A stretch of DNA of 52,434 nucleotides, taken from positions 1 through 52,434 of the forward strand of contig JADLAB010000150.1 in assembly GCA_020848455.1 (NCBI GenBank), read 5' to 3'. The DNA is from Polyangiaceae bacterium (lineage in GTDB: Bacteria; Myxococcota_A; Polyangia; Polyangiales; Polyangiaceae). Position numbers and translations under genes: made by a program. A model generated the notes under the pieces. That model was not told the origin of the DNA. It was given only the letters and a program-made list of their open reading frames with translations, and ran no database searches. The stretch's first letter is position 1. Each line of letters begins with the position of its first letter. This document shows positions 44,608 to 52,434 of this stretch, one piece after another.

Positions 44608-44622
44608 CGGCTGGGAGAGCCG
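44608..44622. terminator. Short hairpin between convergent genes
   Basis: CGGCT and AGCCG pair around a GGGAG loop, starting right after the stop codon of the MYXO-CTERM gene. The stem is only five base pairs and no U-run follows, so terminator function is a weak guess. Confidence 0.2.
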
Positions 44623-44657
44623 GTCGGGACCATGGCCCGCCTTCCCCGACCCGCGCC

Positions 44658-46328
44658 CTAGCGCCCGCGCAGCATGCGCACCACGGCCCGCGCGGCGCCG
44701 AGGGCCGCCTGCGCGCGCGTGCCGAGCCCGCGTCCGTAGACGAGCCGGGCGGCGTGCTCGAGCACGCCGAAGGTCTCGCGGCGCACGGGGTAGACCGCGA
44801 CGCCGGCGCCTAGCGGCACGCGATCGGTGACGAGCGCCTTCGTGTGGCAGCAGGCGCGCAGGCCTTCGCGGCCGTTGATGCGGCCGAAGCCGGAGCGGCC
44901 GATGCCGCCGAAGGGCAGGGACTGGATCATGTACGCGAGGCCGTAGTCGTTCACCACGGCCATCCCGGCACGCACCTCGCGGGTGATGCGCGCGGCCCGC
45001 GCGGCGTCGCGGCTGAACACGCTCGCGCCGAGCCCGTAGGGGCAGTCGTTGGCGAGGCGCACCGCCTCCTGGTCGCTCCCGAAGCGCATCACGACCATGA
45101 TGGGCCCGAACTGCTCCTCCTGCGTGATGCGCATCGCGTGGGTCACGTCGACGAGCAGGGTCGGCTCGAAGAACTGGCCCCCGAGGCCGGCGGCGCGCTT
45201 GCCGCCGACGAGCACGCGCGCCCCCTTCTGCACGGCGTCGCCCACGAGCGCCTCGAGGATCTCGAGCTGGCGCGGCATCGTCATCGCGCCGACGTCGACG
45301 AGCTCGCGCCGGGACGGATCGGCGGGGCCCGCCTCGAAGAGCGGCGCCGGACCCTGGCGCAGGGCGCGCACGCTGCGGGTGACCTTCTCGAGGAAGGCGT
45401 CGTAGACGCCGGCGTGCACGTAGATGCGCTCGGCGCCGACGCACATCTGGCCGCACGCCGTGAACACGCCGAGCATCGCCTGCCGGGCGGCATGGTCGAG
45501 ATCGGCGTCGTCGCACACGATCATCGGGTCCTTGCCGCCGAGCTCGAGCACGACGGGCGTGAGGCTCCGGGCGGCGGTCTCCATCACCTTCTTGCCGTTC
45601 TCGGGCGAGCCGGTGAAGAACACCTTGTCGACGCCGCCCGACACGAGGGCGGCCCCCGTCTCGCCGTAGCCGGTGACGAGCCCGACGAGGTCCGGGCTGT
45701 GGCCGCGCTCGCGGAGCACGTCGCGCACGATGGCCACGAGCGCGGCGGCCGACCACGAGGTCCACTCGCTCACCTTGGCGACGACCGCGTTGCCGGCGAA
45801 GAGGGCCGGGACGAGCGGGCAATAGAGGTTGTGGAAGGGGAAGTTCCACGGGCAGAGGACCCCGACGACGCCGAGCGGCTCGTACTCGACCCGGGCGCGC
45901 TTGTGGGCGAGCGGGCCGCTCGCGCGCCTCTCGGGCGCGAGATCGCGCTCGCCGTGCGCCATCACGTAGCGCAGCTTCTCGCACACGGGCAGGATCTCGC
46001 CGAGCTCGGCGTCGACCATGGTCTTGCCCGAGTCGCGCACGCACAGCCGGCAGATCTCCGCCTGGCGCGCCAGGATGGCGTCGAGCAGGGCGCGCATCAC
46101 GGCGCGGCGCTCGGCGAAGGAGGTCGTCGACCAGTCGCGCTGCGCGACCCGCGCCCGTGCGACCACGGCCCGCACTTGCTCGGGCCCCATCACCGGGACC
46201 GAGCCGAGCAGCTCGAGCGTCGCCGGGTCGCGGCACTCGATGGCGCGGTCGCTGCCGAGCGCCGCGGCCGTGACGCGCGGCTCGGGCTCGGGGCGGGCCC
46301 CGCTCTTCGTCGCGTGCTCGGTCGTCAT
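44658..46328 (-). CDS. ALDH22-like aldehyde dehydrogenase, downstream copy
   Basis: A 556-residue NAD(P)-dependent aldehyde dehydrogenase. Visible parts are GVLCPWNFPFHN, VAKVSEWTSWS, FFTGSPENGKKV, the glutamate motif LELGGKDP and the catalytic cysteine in TACGQMCVGAER. The end FGGIGRSGFGRINGREGLRACC is followed by a 65-residue extension starting KALVTDRV with YPVRRETF and a basic helix. From memory this extension and the KVSEW motif match the plant ALDH22 / yeast Msc7 group. Substrate unknown. ATG 46328 overlaps the stop of the upstream copy (ATGA), so the two are coupled. Confidence 0.88.
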   Translation of the reverse strand: MTTEHATKSGARPEPEPRVTAAALGSDRAIECRDPATLELLGSVPVMGPEQVRAVVARARVAQRDWSTTSFAERRAVMRALLDAILARQAEICRLCVRDSGKTMVDAELGEILPVCEKLRYVMAHGERDLAPERRASGPLAHKRARVEYEPLGVVGVLCPWNFPFHNLYCPLVPALFAGNAVVAKVSEWTSWSAAALVAIVRDVLRERGHSPDLVGLVTGYGETGAALVSGGVDKVFFTGSPENGKKVMETAARSLTPVVLELGGKDPMIVCDDADLDHAARQAMLGVFTACGQMCVGAERIYVHAGVYDAFLEKVTRSVRALRQGPAPLFEAGPADPSRRELVDVGAMTMPRQLEILEALVGDAVQKGARVLVGGKRAAGLGGQFFEPTLLVDVTHAMRITQEEQFGPIMVVMRFGSDQEAVRLANDCPYGLGASVFSRDAARAARITREVRAGMAVVNDYGLAYMIQSLPFGGIGRSGFGRINGREGLRACCHTKALVTDRVPLGAGVAVYPVRRETFGVLEHAARLVYGRGLGTRAQAALGAARAVVRMLRGR

Positions 46329-48007
46329 GGTGTCCTTCCGGCAGCGCGACGCGCGCGCACGACCGTGCGGAGCGCCTGCCAGGCACCCGCGAGCTTTCTG
46401 CCGAGACCGGGCGCGTACAGGGCCTGGATGGCGCTGCCGGCGAGCTCGTAGTCGAAGCGCCCCACGGGGTAGAGCTTCGCCGGCAGGCCGAACGGCAGCC
46501 GGTCGTAGAGGACCGCCTTCGGGTTCGTGCAGGCGCGCAGGCCCTCGCGGCCGTTGAGCCGGCCGAAGCCCGAGTTGCGCACGCCGCCAAAAGGCAGATC
46601 CATGGCCATGTACGTGAGGCCGAAGTCGTTCACGCTCGTGCCGCCCGCCACGATGGCGCGGGCCATGCGCTCCGCGCGCGCCCGGTCGCGCGTCATCACC
46701 GTGGCCGAGAGCCCGAAGCGGGTCGCGTTCGCCGTGGATATGGCCTGCGCCTCGCCGGCCACGCGCACGAGGCAGAGGATCGGGCCGAAGGTCTCCTCCT
46801 GCAGGATCGCCATGTCCGGCGTGCAGCCCTCGAGCACCGTCGGCTCGTAGAAGAGCCCCGGCGCCCGGCCGCGCCGGCCGCCCGTGAGCACGCGCGCTCC
46901 GCGCGCGACCGCGTCCGCGACGAGCCGCTCGACGACGGCGAGCTGCGGGGGGGTCGTGATGGCGCCGAGATCGACCGGCGCCTCCGCACGCGCGCCCCCG
47001 CTCGCCACGGTGCCGGCGTGGGCGCCGGGCAGGGGCGAGGCGCCGACTCGCAGGCTCGCGGCGAGCTCGGTCACGCGCGTGACGAAGCGCTCGTAGACCG
47101 CGTCGAACACCAGCATGCGCTCGGCCGCGAGGCAGTTCTGGCCGCAGGCGATGAACGCCCCCGCGAGCGCGGCGTGCGCCGCCTGCTCGAGGTCCGCGTC
47201 GTCGCACACGATGAAGGCGTCCTTGCCGCCGAGCTCGAGCACGACCGGCGTCAGCGTCTTGGCGCTCTCGGCGAGCACGCGCCGGCCGTTCTCGACCGAG
47301 CCGGTGAACACGATCTTGTCGACGCCGCCCGAGACGAGCGCCGCCCCCGTGTCGCCGTAGCCGTTGACGAGCTGCACGAGATCCGTGTCGTGGCCGGCCG
47401 CGCGGAGCACGGTGTCGAAGATGGCCTGGATGCGCGCGCTCGACCACGCCGTCCACTCGGAGACCTTCACGACGACGGCGTTGCCCGCGAAGAGCGCCGG
47501 GATGGTGGGCCCGAGCACGTTCTGGAGCGGGTAGTTCCACGGGCAGATGACGCCGATGACCCCGAGTGGCTGGTAGAGGACGACGGCGCGCTTGTGGGGG
47601 AAGACACCCGCCGACCGGCGCTCGGGGCGGAGGTGCTGCTCGCCGTGTGCGACGGTGTAGCGGAGCTTCTCGCACACGGGCCAGATCTCGCCGAGCATGG
47701 CGTTCTCGCGCGTCTTGCCGGAATCGCGCACGACGAGCTCCGCGAGCTCGTCGGCGTGCGAGGTCACGTGCTCGAGCAGCAGGCCGAGCACGCGCCGGCG
47801 CTCGTCGAAGCTCGTCTCGGCCCAGCGCGCCTGCGCGCGCCGCGCCCGGGCGATGCGCTCCACGACCTCGGCGGGCGAGGTCACCGGCACCTCCCCGAGC
47901 GGCTCCTGGGTCGCGGGGTCGAAGCAGCGGATGGTCGCGGGCGCGCGCGCTTCGGGGGCGACGGCCGTGACGGGTGAAGCGACGGGGACGGCGTGCTCGA
48001 TGCTCAT
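46325..48007 (-). CDS. ALDH22-like aldehyde dehydrogenase, upstream copy
   Basis: A 560-residue paralogue of the downstream dehydrogenase. It has VICPWNYPLQNVLGPTIPAL, VVKVSEWTAWS, IVFTGSVENGRRV, LELGGKDAF, the catalytic cysteine in IACGQNCLAAER and FGGVRNSGFGRLNGREGLRAC, then the same type of C-terminal extension (LYPVGRFDYEL, then ALYAPGLGRKLA). An insert near 330-350 (Gly/Ala-rich) is absent from the other copy. Both active sites look intact, so a mixed oligomer or two substrates are possible. A GAGG ribosome site precedes ATG 48007. Confidence 0.88.
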   Translation of the reverse strand: MSIEHAVPVASPVTAVAPEARAPATIRCFDPATQEPLGEVPVTSPAEVVERIARARRAQARWAETSFDERRRVLGLLLEHVTSHADELAELVVRDSGKTRENAMLGEIWPVCEKLRYTVAHGEQHLRPERRSAGVFPHKRAVVLYQPLGVIGVICPWNYPLQNVLGPTIPALFAGNAVVVKVSEWTAWSSARIQAIFDTVLRAAGHDTDLVQLVNGYGDTGAALVSGGVDKIVFTGSVENGRRVLAESAKTLTPVVLELGGKDAFIVCDDADLEQAAHAALAGAFIACGQNCLAAERMLVFDAVYERFVTRVTELAASLRVGASPLPGAHAGTVASGGARAEAPVDLGAITTPPQLAVVERLVADAVARGARVLTGGRRGRAPGLFYEPTVLEGCTPDMAILQEETFGPILCLVRVAGEAQAISTANATRFGLSATVMTRDRARAERMARAIVAGGTSVNDFGLTYMAMDLPFGGVRNSGFGRLNGREGLRACTNPKAVLYDRLPFGLPAKLYPVGRFDYELAGSAIQALYAPGLGRKLAGAWQALRTVVRARRAAGRTP

Positions 48008-48094
48008 GGGGGACCTCGCTCGCGGGTCGGCTCATAGCCCGAGACTGTCGCTACGTCACGTCGCCTTCCGCCCGCGCACGAGGGCGAACTGGGG

Positions 48095-48100
48095 TATGGG
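48095..48100 (+). promoter_or_regulatory. -10-like hexamer 6 nt before the lipoprotein
   Basis: TATGGG with exactly 6 nt to GTG 48107. No convincing -35 upstream. Confidence 0.35.
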
Positions 48101-48106
48101 TCGTCC

Positions 48107-48928
48107 GTGCGCCCGACCGCTGCCCTCTTCGTCGCCGCGCTCCCCGCGCTCGCGGCCTGCGGTGCACCGCCCGCCGCGCCCTCCGCGGTGCCCGGGCGGC
48201 CCGGGGCCGCGTCCGTCGCGAGCGCGCCCGCCGCGGAGCTCGGCGCGACGGCCACGGGCTCCGCGCCCCTCGTGCCGCCGCCGCCGCCCGCCGCGGCGGT
48301 GCCCGCGGCCCACTCGCCCGTGCCCGGCCCCGAGCCGCTCGACCCCGACGAGGCGAAGTACGTCCGGGAGCGCTGCGCCGCGCTCGAGAGCGGGCTCCAA
48401 GCCGAGGTGCGGCGCGCGGCCGGGGGCGACGTGGGGCGCGAGCGCGCGACGACGCTCGCGCTCGAGCTCCTCGCCCGACGCAGCGACACCGCGGCCGACG
48501 CTCGCTGCGCCGCTCTCCTGGCGCGCGATCTGCGCGCGTACCTCGCGCGCGCGAACGAGGCCGAGGCCGTCGTGGCCCTGAAGACGATCGCCCTCGGGAT
48601 GCTCCGCGCGTGGTCGGACGAGCCACCGCGGTTCTGTCCGGGCGCGCCGCCGACGCCGGCCGCGCTCGCCGCGCTCGCCGAGGCGCCCGCCGCCGTCGTC
48701 CGCGCCGACTGGGAGACCGAGGGCTGGCGCTGCGTTCGCTACCTGCCCGCGACTCGAGCCGTGCGCTACCAGCTCGAGCTCCGCACCGACCCCGCCGAGC
48801 GGAGCTACGAGATCGTCGCGCGCGGTCGAGCGCTGGCGGGCGGCCCGCTCTACGAGCTCTCGCTCGCCGGCACGGTCGCGTCGGAGACCTCGCTCGGGGC
48901 GGACGTCCTGCGCCGCGGAGCGCGGTAG
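48107..48928 (+). CDS. Lipoprotein with pilin-like C-terminal region
   Basis: A 273-residue predicted lipoprotein (lipobox LAAC, C18) with a long Pro/Ala linker (about 20-75) and a helical middle (about 78-165). The end (about 200-265: WETEGWRCVRYLPATRAV, RYQLELRTDPAERSYEI, ARGRALAGGPLYELSLAGTV) resembles the globular head of myxobacterial type IV pilin-like proteins, which normally follows an N-terminal pilin helix. Here a lipid anchor replaces it. The middle helix (KTIALGMLRAW) may act in assembly. This likeness is recalled and weak. Single gene, convergent with the epimerase. Confidence 0.62.
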   Translation: MRPTAALFVAALPALAACGAPPAAPSAVPGRPGAASVASAPAAELGATATGSAPLVPPPPPAAAVPAAHSPVPGPEPLDPDEAKYVRERCAALESGLQAEVRRAAGGDVGRERATTLALELLARRSDTAADARCAALLARDLRAYLARANEAEAVVALKTIALGMLRAWSDEPPRFCPGAPPTPAALAALAEAPAAVVRADWETEGWRCVRYLPATRAVRYQLELRTDPAERSYEIVARGRALAGGPLYELSLAGTVASETSLGADVLRRGAR

Positions 48929-48959
48929 CGCCGGCGCCCCGAAGCTCCGGCCGGGTGCT

Positions 48960-49934
48960 CTAGGAGCGCGGACCGGGCTCGAGTGGGCGCGCGCGCGGGC
49001 CGAACACCTCGGCCGCCAGCTCGCCGACCGCGCGCCGCACCGCGTCGTCGCTCCCGAGCCGCACCCGGAAGCCCGCCGCGGCGAGCTTGTCCGGCGCCAT
49101 CGTCGAGCGCGGGATGTCGCCGGGCCAACCGCGGTCGCCGCCGGTGTAGCGGATGCGCGCGCCGGGGTAGGGCGAGGCCGCCACGCACAGCTCGGCTATG
49201 CGCGCGACCGTGGTCGTGTCGGGCGGCGTCAGGTTGTAGATCTCGAGCCCCGCCGCGCCGTGATCGAGGCCGTGGAGGATCCCGGCCACGCAGTCGGACA
49301 CGTGGAGGTACGGCTTTCGCTGCCGCCCGTCCCCGAGCACCTCGAGCGTGGTCCCATCCCGCTCGAGCTTGCGCAGGAAGTCGAGCGCCGCCCCGTGCGT
49401 GCCGTGCGGGCCGACGACGTTGCCGAAGCGGAAGATGCGCGCCTCGAGCCCGAAGCACTCGACGTAGGCGCTCGTGAGCGCCTCGCAGGCGAGCTTGCTC
49501 GCGCCATAGAGCGAGATCGGCAGGGCGCCGAGATCTTCCTCGCGGCACACCCGCGGCGTGTCGCCGTACACCGTCCCGGAGGACGAGAGCACGAAGCGCG
49601 GCACGCCCGCGAGGCGGCAGGCCTCGAGCGCGTGGTAGCAGGTGGTCGTCCCCTGCTCGAGGTCGAGGCGGGTGCGTGCGAGGCCCGAGCGGGCCTCGGG
49701 GTTGGCGGCGAGGTGGAAGGCGACGTCGTGCCCGCGGGCGACCTCGGTGAGGCGCGGGAGATCGAGCGCGTCGCCGACCACGAGCTCCACGCGCCCGGCG
49801 TCGAGGTGCGGGGCGAGCCACGCGCGGCGGCCGACGGAGAGGTCGTCGTAGACCGTGACCGGCCCGCGCGGCACGAGCGCGCCCACGAGGTGGCTCCCGA
49901 TGAAGCCCGCGCCACCGACGACGAGGCTCCGCAT
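48960..49934 (-). CDS. NAD-dependent sugar epimerase/dehydratase
   Basis: A 324-residue extended short-chain dehydrogenase of the UDP-glucose 4-epimerase type. It has the nucleotide motif GGAGFIGSHL (7-16), DDLSVGRR, the substrate part LSSSGTVYGD and the catalytic YGASK. After the catalytic site come FRFGNVVGPHGTHGAALDF, GDGRQRKPYLHVSD and STMAPDKLAAAGFRVR. It acts on a nucleotide sugar; which one is not clear, and GDP-heptose from the hdd genes 16 kb away is one option (speculative). It starts 3 nt after the stop of the methyltransferase and forms a pair with it. Confidence 0.88.
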   Translation of the reverse strand: MRSLVVGGAGFIGSHLVGALVPRGPVTVYDDLSVGRRAWLAPHLDAGRVELVVGDALDLPRLTEVARGHDVAFHLAANPEARSGLARTRLDLEQGTTTCYHALEACRLAGVPRFVLSSSGTVYGDTPRVCREEDLGALPISLYGASKLACEALTSAYVECFGLEARIFRFGNVVGPHGTHGAALDFLRKLERDGTTLEVLGDGRQRKPYLHVSDCVAGILHGLDHGAAGLEIYNLTPPDTTTVARIAELCVAASPYPGARIRYTGGDRGWPGDIPRSTMAPDKLAAAGFRVRLGSDDAVRRAVGELAAEVFGPRARPLEPGPRS

Positions 49935-49937
49935 GGC

Positions 49938-50615
49938 TCAGCCGCCCTCCGGGGCTCGGCGCGGCGCGGCGTGCTCCACGAGCGCGGCGAACTGGAGCTC
50001 GCTCCGCGTCACGAGCCGCCACGGCAGATCGTGGATCCTGAGCGGCCAGGTGATGCGCCGCAGCCGGCCGCCGGCGCCGGCGACGAGCTCGAGCCACTGC
50101 TCGAGCCCGAGGTAGCGACCGCGCACGAGCACGCCCGGGGCGGCGTTGCCCGACACGTCCATGAGCCACAGGAGCCGCTCGGAGATGGGCCCGAAGCGGA
50201 GGTGGTCCTTGAGCGCCACGGCGCGCCGCGCCACGCGCAGGCACTCGGCGAGCAGCGCGCCCGGATCCTCGGCGTGGTGCAGCACGTCGCTCGCGAGCAC
50301 CACCTCGAAGCTCGCGTCCGCGAAGGGCAGGCGCCGACCGTCGTACACCGAGGCCTCGATCCCCACCGTCTCGCGCATGGCCACGTCCACCCCGACGACC
50401 CGCGTGGCGCCGACCGCCGCGGCGACGCGCGCCGCGATGGTCCCGTCCCCGCAGCCGACGTCGCACACGCTCTCGGCGGTGCCGACGAGCGCGGCGAGCG
50501 CCTCGGCCACGCGTCCGACGCGCGGCACGTGGACCGTGCGGTGGTGGAAGCGCTCCCAGCGGTGGAGCACGCGGCGGCCGAGGGCAGGGGGCGTCGGGGA
50601 CGGTCCGCTCGTCAT
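49938..50615 (-). CDS. SAM-dependent methyltransferase
   Basis: A 225-residue class I methyltransferase. Motif I is VCDVGCGDGTIAARVA. A segment PFADASFEVVLASDVLHHAED holds the core motif, followed by ECLRVARRAVALKDHL and a C-terminal part WLELVAGAGGRLRRITWPLR. It resembles the Methyltransf_11 group used in glycan or small-molecule modification. Directly upstream of an epimerase gene (3-nt gap), so both probably act on one surface sugar. No membrane segment. ATG 50615 is the best start; no ribosome site is clear. Confidence 0.83.
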   Translation of the reverse strand: MTSGPSPTPPALGRRVLHRWERFHHRTVHVPRVGRVAEALAALVGTAESVCDVGCGDGTIAARVAAAVGATRVVGVDVAMRETVGIEASVYDGRRLPFADASFEVVLASDVLHHAEDPGALLAECLRVARRAVALKDHLRFGPISERLLWLMDVSGNAAPGVLVRGRYLGLEQWLELVAGAGGRLRRITWPLRIHDLPWRLVTRSELQFAALVEHAAPRRAPEGG

Positions 50616-50642
50616 GGTTCAGGGCGCAGGCATCGCCGAGCG

Positions 50643-51545
50643 TCAGTTCGGGATGATGACGGGCGCGCTCGTCGCCGAGCCGGCGCCCCAGAACGAGAGC
50701 CCGGCGGGCGCGCCGGGGATCGCGATCGGGCTCGTGGTCACGCCGTTGCCCGCGAAGTCGATCTGGAAGAGCTGGCCCGCGTCGGTGAAGCCGTACGCGG
50801 CGCCACCCCAGAACGCGAGGCCGAAGACGTTGTCGTAGCCCGTGAGCAGGCCGTAGTTGTGCACCATGGCGCCGGTCGTGGGGTTCACCTCGAGCAGGCA
50901 GTCGGTCGGGCAGCCCGTGCCGAAGGCCGTGAGGTAGGTCTTTCCGCCGATGACGCTCACGATGTCGCCGCTCGAGGTGTAGCCGCCGCCGATGGCGCCG
51001 ATCGTGCTCACGTTGCCGCTCGACGTGTCGATGCGCACGTAGGTGTCGCCCTGGTAGCCGACCAGCGCCTCGACGTTCGGGTCGACCGTGCCGACCGGCA
51101 CGAAGGAGAGCGAGTTCGGGTAGCCCCCCGAGGACACGAAGGTGCACGCGGCGTTCGTCTTGTCGATGCGGTACAGGCCGTCGAAGGTGGTGGCGTAGAT
51201 GGCGCCGTCCTTGTCGAGGGCGATGTCGATGACCGACGAGCAGCCCGAGAAGGTGCCGACGGTCGTCACGGCCTTCGACACCGGATCGAGCATGTAGAGC
51301 TGGCTCGCGCTGTGGCCGAACACCTCGGCCACGAGCTCGGTCGTGCCACCCGTCCCGCCGCCGGTGTTGAGCCCGCCGCCGAACGACCCGCCCGTCCCCG
51401 TCGCGCCCGCGCCACCGCCGCCCGTCGTGCCGGCGCCCTCGCCGCCGGTGCCGCCGAAGCCCGTCTTGTTGGTCGCCGTGCAGGCGAGCGCGACCACGGC
51501 CGCGAGCGCTGCGAGGGTGGAGGGTGCGAAGGTCGAGCTCTTCAT
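50643..51545 (-). CDS. Beta-propeller-like lipoprotein
   Basis: A 300-residue predicted lipoprotein (lipobox LAC, C22) with a Gly/Thr-rich linker (about 30-68). Then come six or so short repeats of the type LYMLDPVSKAVTTVGTF, LYRIDKTNAACTFVSS, YVRIDTSSGNVSTIG, LLEVNPTTGAMVHNYG and LFQIDFAGNGV. Such strands form a beta-propeller, often a binding scaffold. No catalytic motif seen. A GGAG ribosome site precedes ATG 51545; GTG or ATG codons upstream are unsupported. It stands alone between the methyltransferase and the kinase. Confidence 0.8.
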   Translation of the reverse strand: MKSSTFAPSTLAALAAVVALACTATNKTGFGGTGGEGAGTTGGGGAGATGTGGSFGGGLNTGGGTGGTTELVAEVFGHSASQLYMLDPVSKAVTTVGTFSGCSSVIDIALDKDGAIYATTFDGLYRIDKTNAACTFVSSGGYPNSLSFVPVGTVDPNVEALVGYQGDTYVRIDTSSGNVSTIGAIGGGYTSSGDIVSVIGGKTYLTAFGTGCPTDCLLEVNPTTGAMVHNYGLLTGYDNVFGLAFWGGAAYGFTDAGQLFQIDFAGNGVTTSPIAIPGAPAGLSFWGAGSATSAPVIIPN

Positions 51546-51649
51546 TGGGGATCTCCGATCGCGGCCCCCCGGAGCCACGCGCGAGCCATGGTATCAGTCG
51601 GGGCGGGTGGGGACCACGCGGAGCGCGCCGAGCGCGAGCGCCGCGCCGC

Positions 51650-52434
51650 TCAGGGCCGGCAGCCGAGCTGGTAGGCGACCGTCACCATCGGCAGGGTCGT
51701 CTTGCGCCGGGGGAAGGACCAGCGGAGCGCCGCGACCCGCACACACTCGCAGAGCGTGCTCGACACGTCGCCCTCCGGCATGCACGTGGCGACCGTGACC
51801 CTGCCCCCGGGGTCGAGGCCGAGCGCCATCGTCACGCGCCCGCTCGCCTGCGGGCGCGCGGCGAGCTCCGTGCGGCAGCACGCGAGGGCGGCCGGCAGCG
51901 CAGGGTCGATCGCGGCCACGAGCGCGTCGTGGGCGTAGTGCTCCGGCGCGCCCAGGTAGAGCGAGCCCTCGACGCGCCCGACCGGGCCCGTGGGGGCCGG
52001 CGGGGCGCTCGACGCGGCCGGAGCCGGGTCCGGGGGCGGGGCGGTCGACGCCGGCGCCGAGGCGCTCGCCGCGCCGCTCGGGGCGCCCGGGCCGAGCGCG
52101 AGGGTGAGCGCCACGCTCGCCCCCGCCACCGCGACGAGCGCCGCTCCGAGCGCCAGCCACGTGCGGGCTCGGCGCGCCGGCGTGCGCGAGGCGACCGGGG
52201 CGGGCGCGCGCGGGCCGTCGGGCGACCACGCAGCCGGGAGCGTCGCGACGGGCACCGCGAGCTGGCTCGCGCCCGGCGGAGCGCCGGAGCCCGCTGCGAC
52301 CACGGTCGCGGCCGCGGCGCGGTGCCCGAGCTCCGCGTCGCCCGCCACCCCGAGGGTCGCGGCGAGGGCCGCGACCTGCTCGCCCGCGGTGGCGAAGCGC
52401 GCCGCGGGCTCGCGCGCGCACGAGCGCGCGAACC
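51650..52434 (-). CDS. Ser/Thr protein kinase, C-terminal part (truncated by window)
   Basis: The last 260 residues of a protein whose N-terminus lies beyond the right edge; the frame stays open to the last base. The first visible residues (SCAREPAARFATAGEQVAAL) match the end of a eukaryotic-type Ser/Thr kinase domain. A Pro/Ala linker, one membrane segment (TWLALGAALVAVAGASVALT) and a second Pro/Ala linker follow. The final domain of about 100 residues (AALACCRTELAARPQASGRV to MVTVAYQLGC) resembles AgmX/TonB-like periplasmic domains of myxobacterial kinases, with five extra cysteines. It would link an outside cue to cytoplasmic phosphorylation. Confidence 0.82.
   Translation of the reverse strand, partial: FARSCAREPAARFATAGEQVAALAATLGVAGDAELGHRAAAATVVAAGSGAPPGASQLAVPVATLPAAWSPDGPRAPAPVASRTPARRARTWLALGAALVAVAGASVALTLALGPGAPSGAASASAPASTAPPPDPAPAASSAPPAPTGPVGRVEGSLYLGAPEHYAHDALVAAIDPALPAALACCRTELAARPQASGRVTMALGLDPGGRVTVATCMPEGDVSSTLCECVRVAALRWSFPRRKTTLPMVTVAYQLGCRP

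Noticed and set aside
44658-48035. One giant aldehyde dehydrogenase fusion
   Set aside because: The frame upstream of 46328 is an Arg-rich shadow of the second dehydrogenase, which has its own frame, start and ATGA overlap.
48960-50615. Secondary-metabolite cluster from the epimerase-methyltransferase pair
   Set aside because: No synthase, carrier protein or export gene lies nearby; a surface-sugar role is simpler.

Overview
The window is very GC-rich (estimated above 70%), with about one gene per kilobase. It looks like a chromosomal piece of a myxobacterium (Myxococcota, probably class Polyangia). Pointers are MYXO-CTERM-like sorting tails, many lipoproteins with Gly/Thr-rich linkers, MopE-like Cys/Asp repeats, a membrane Ser/Thr kinase with a periplasmic C-terminal domain, and GTG starts. 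I see no rRNA, tRNA, CRISPR array, transposase or prophage gene.

Layout. 1-621: non-coding tandem repeats. 622-4884: a DUF5984-like protein, a frameshifted lipoprotein, then nagZ-hutI. 4924-8941: a MopE-like lipoprotein, a 51-residue basic protein, and an array of six related cysteine-rich lipoproteins. 8970-16173: housekeeping genes (guaA, a DsbA-like lipoprotein, proA, rsfS, rlmH, tatB-tatC) with small lipoproteins between them. 16291-20184: two FadL-type outer-membrane proteins and a propeller-like lipoprotein. 20194-23500: an internally repeated 751-residue protein and a membrane protein. 23577-30351 (minus strand): a long gene string running gmhA, gmhB, transaldolase, methyltransferase-glycosyltransferase fusion, lipoprotein, FtsX-type permease, ABC ATPase, Cys-motif membrane protein. 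hddA-hddC (31777-33509) complete a GDP-D-glycero-alpha-D-manno-heptose pathway; a plus-strand MYXO-CTERM gene separates them from gmhA-gmhB.

33594-39583: two GH13 amylase-family lipoproteins flank a DASS transporter, with a 183-bp palindromic element between convergent genes. 39680-44607: a GAF-PAS-GGDEF diguanylate cyclase, a beta-helix lipoprotein, a zinc-ribbon membrane protein and another MYXO-CTERM protein. 44658-48007: two translationally coupled ALDH22-like aldehyde dehydrogenases. 48107-52434: a lipoprotein with a pilin-like end, an epimerase-methyltransferase pair, a propeller lipoprotein and the C-terminal part of a Ser/Thr kinase running off the right edge.

The most novel items are: (1) the six-gene lipoprotein array with a common C-x15-C-x9-C-x6-C core; (2) an undescribed MYXO-CTERM-linked domain present three times; (3) a -10-like hexamer placed exactly 6 nt before the start codon of many first genes, suggesting leaderless transcription; (4) a hairpin that overlaps the ribosome binding site of the first amylase gene; and (5) a fourfold-repeat protein. 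All functions come from reading the sequence and from remembered families; no search was run.
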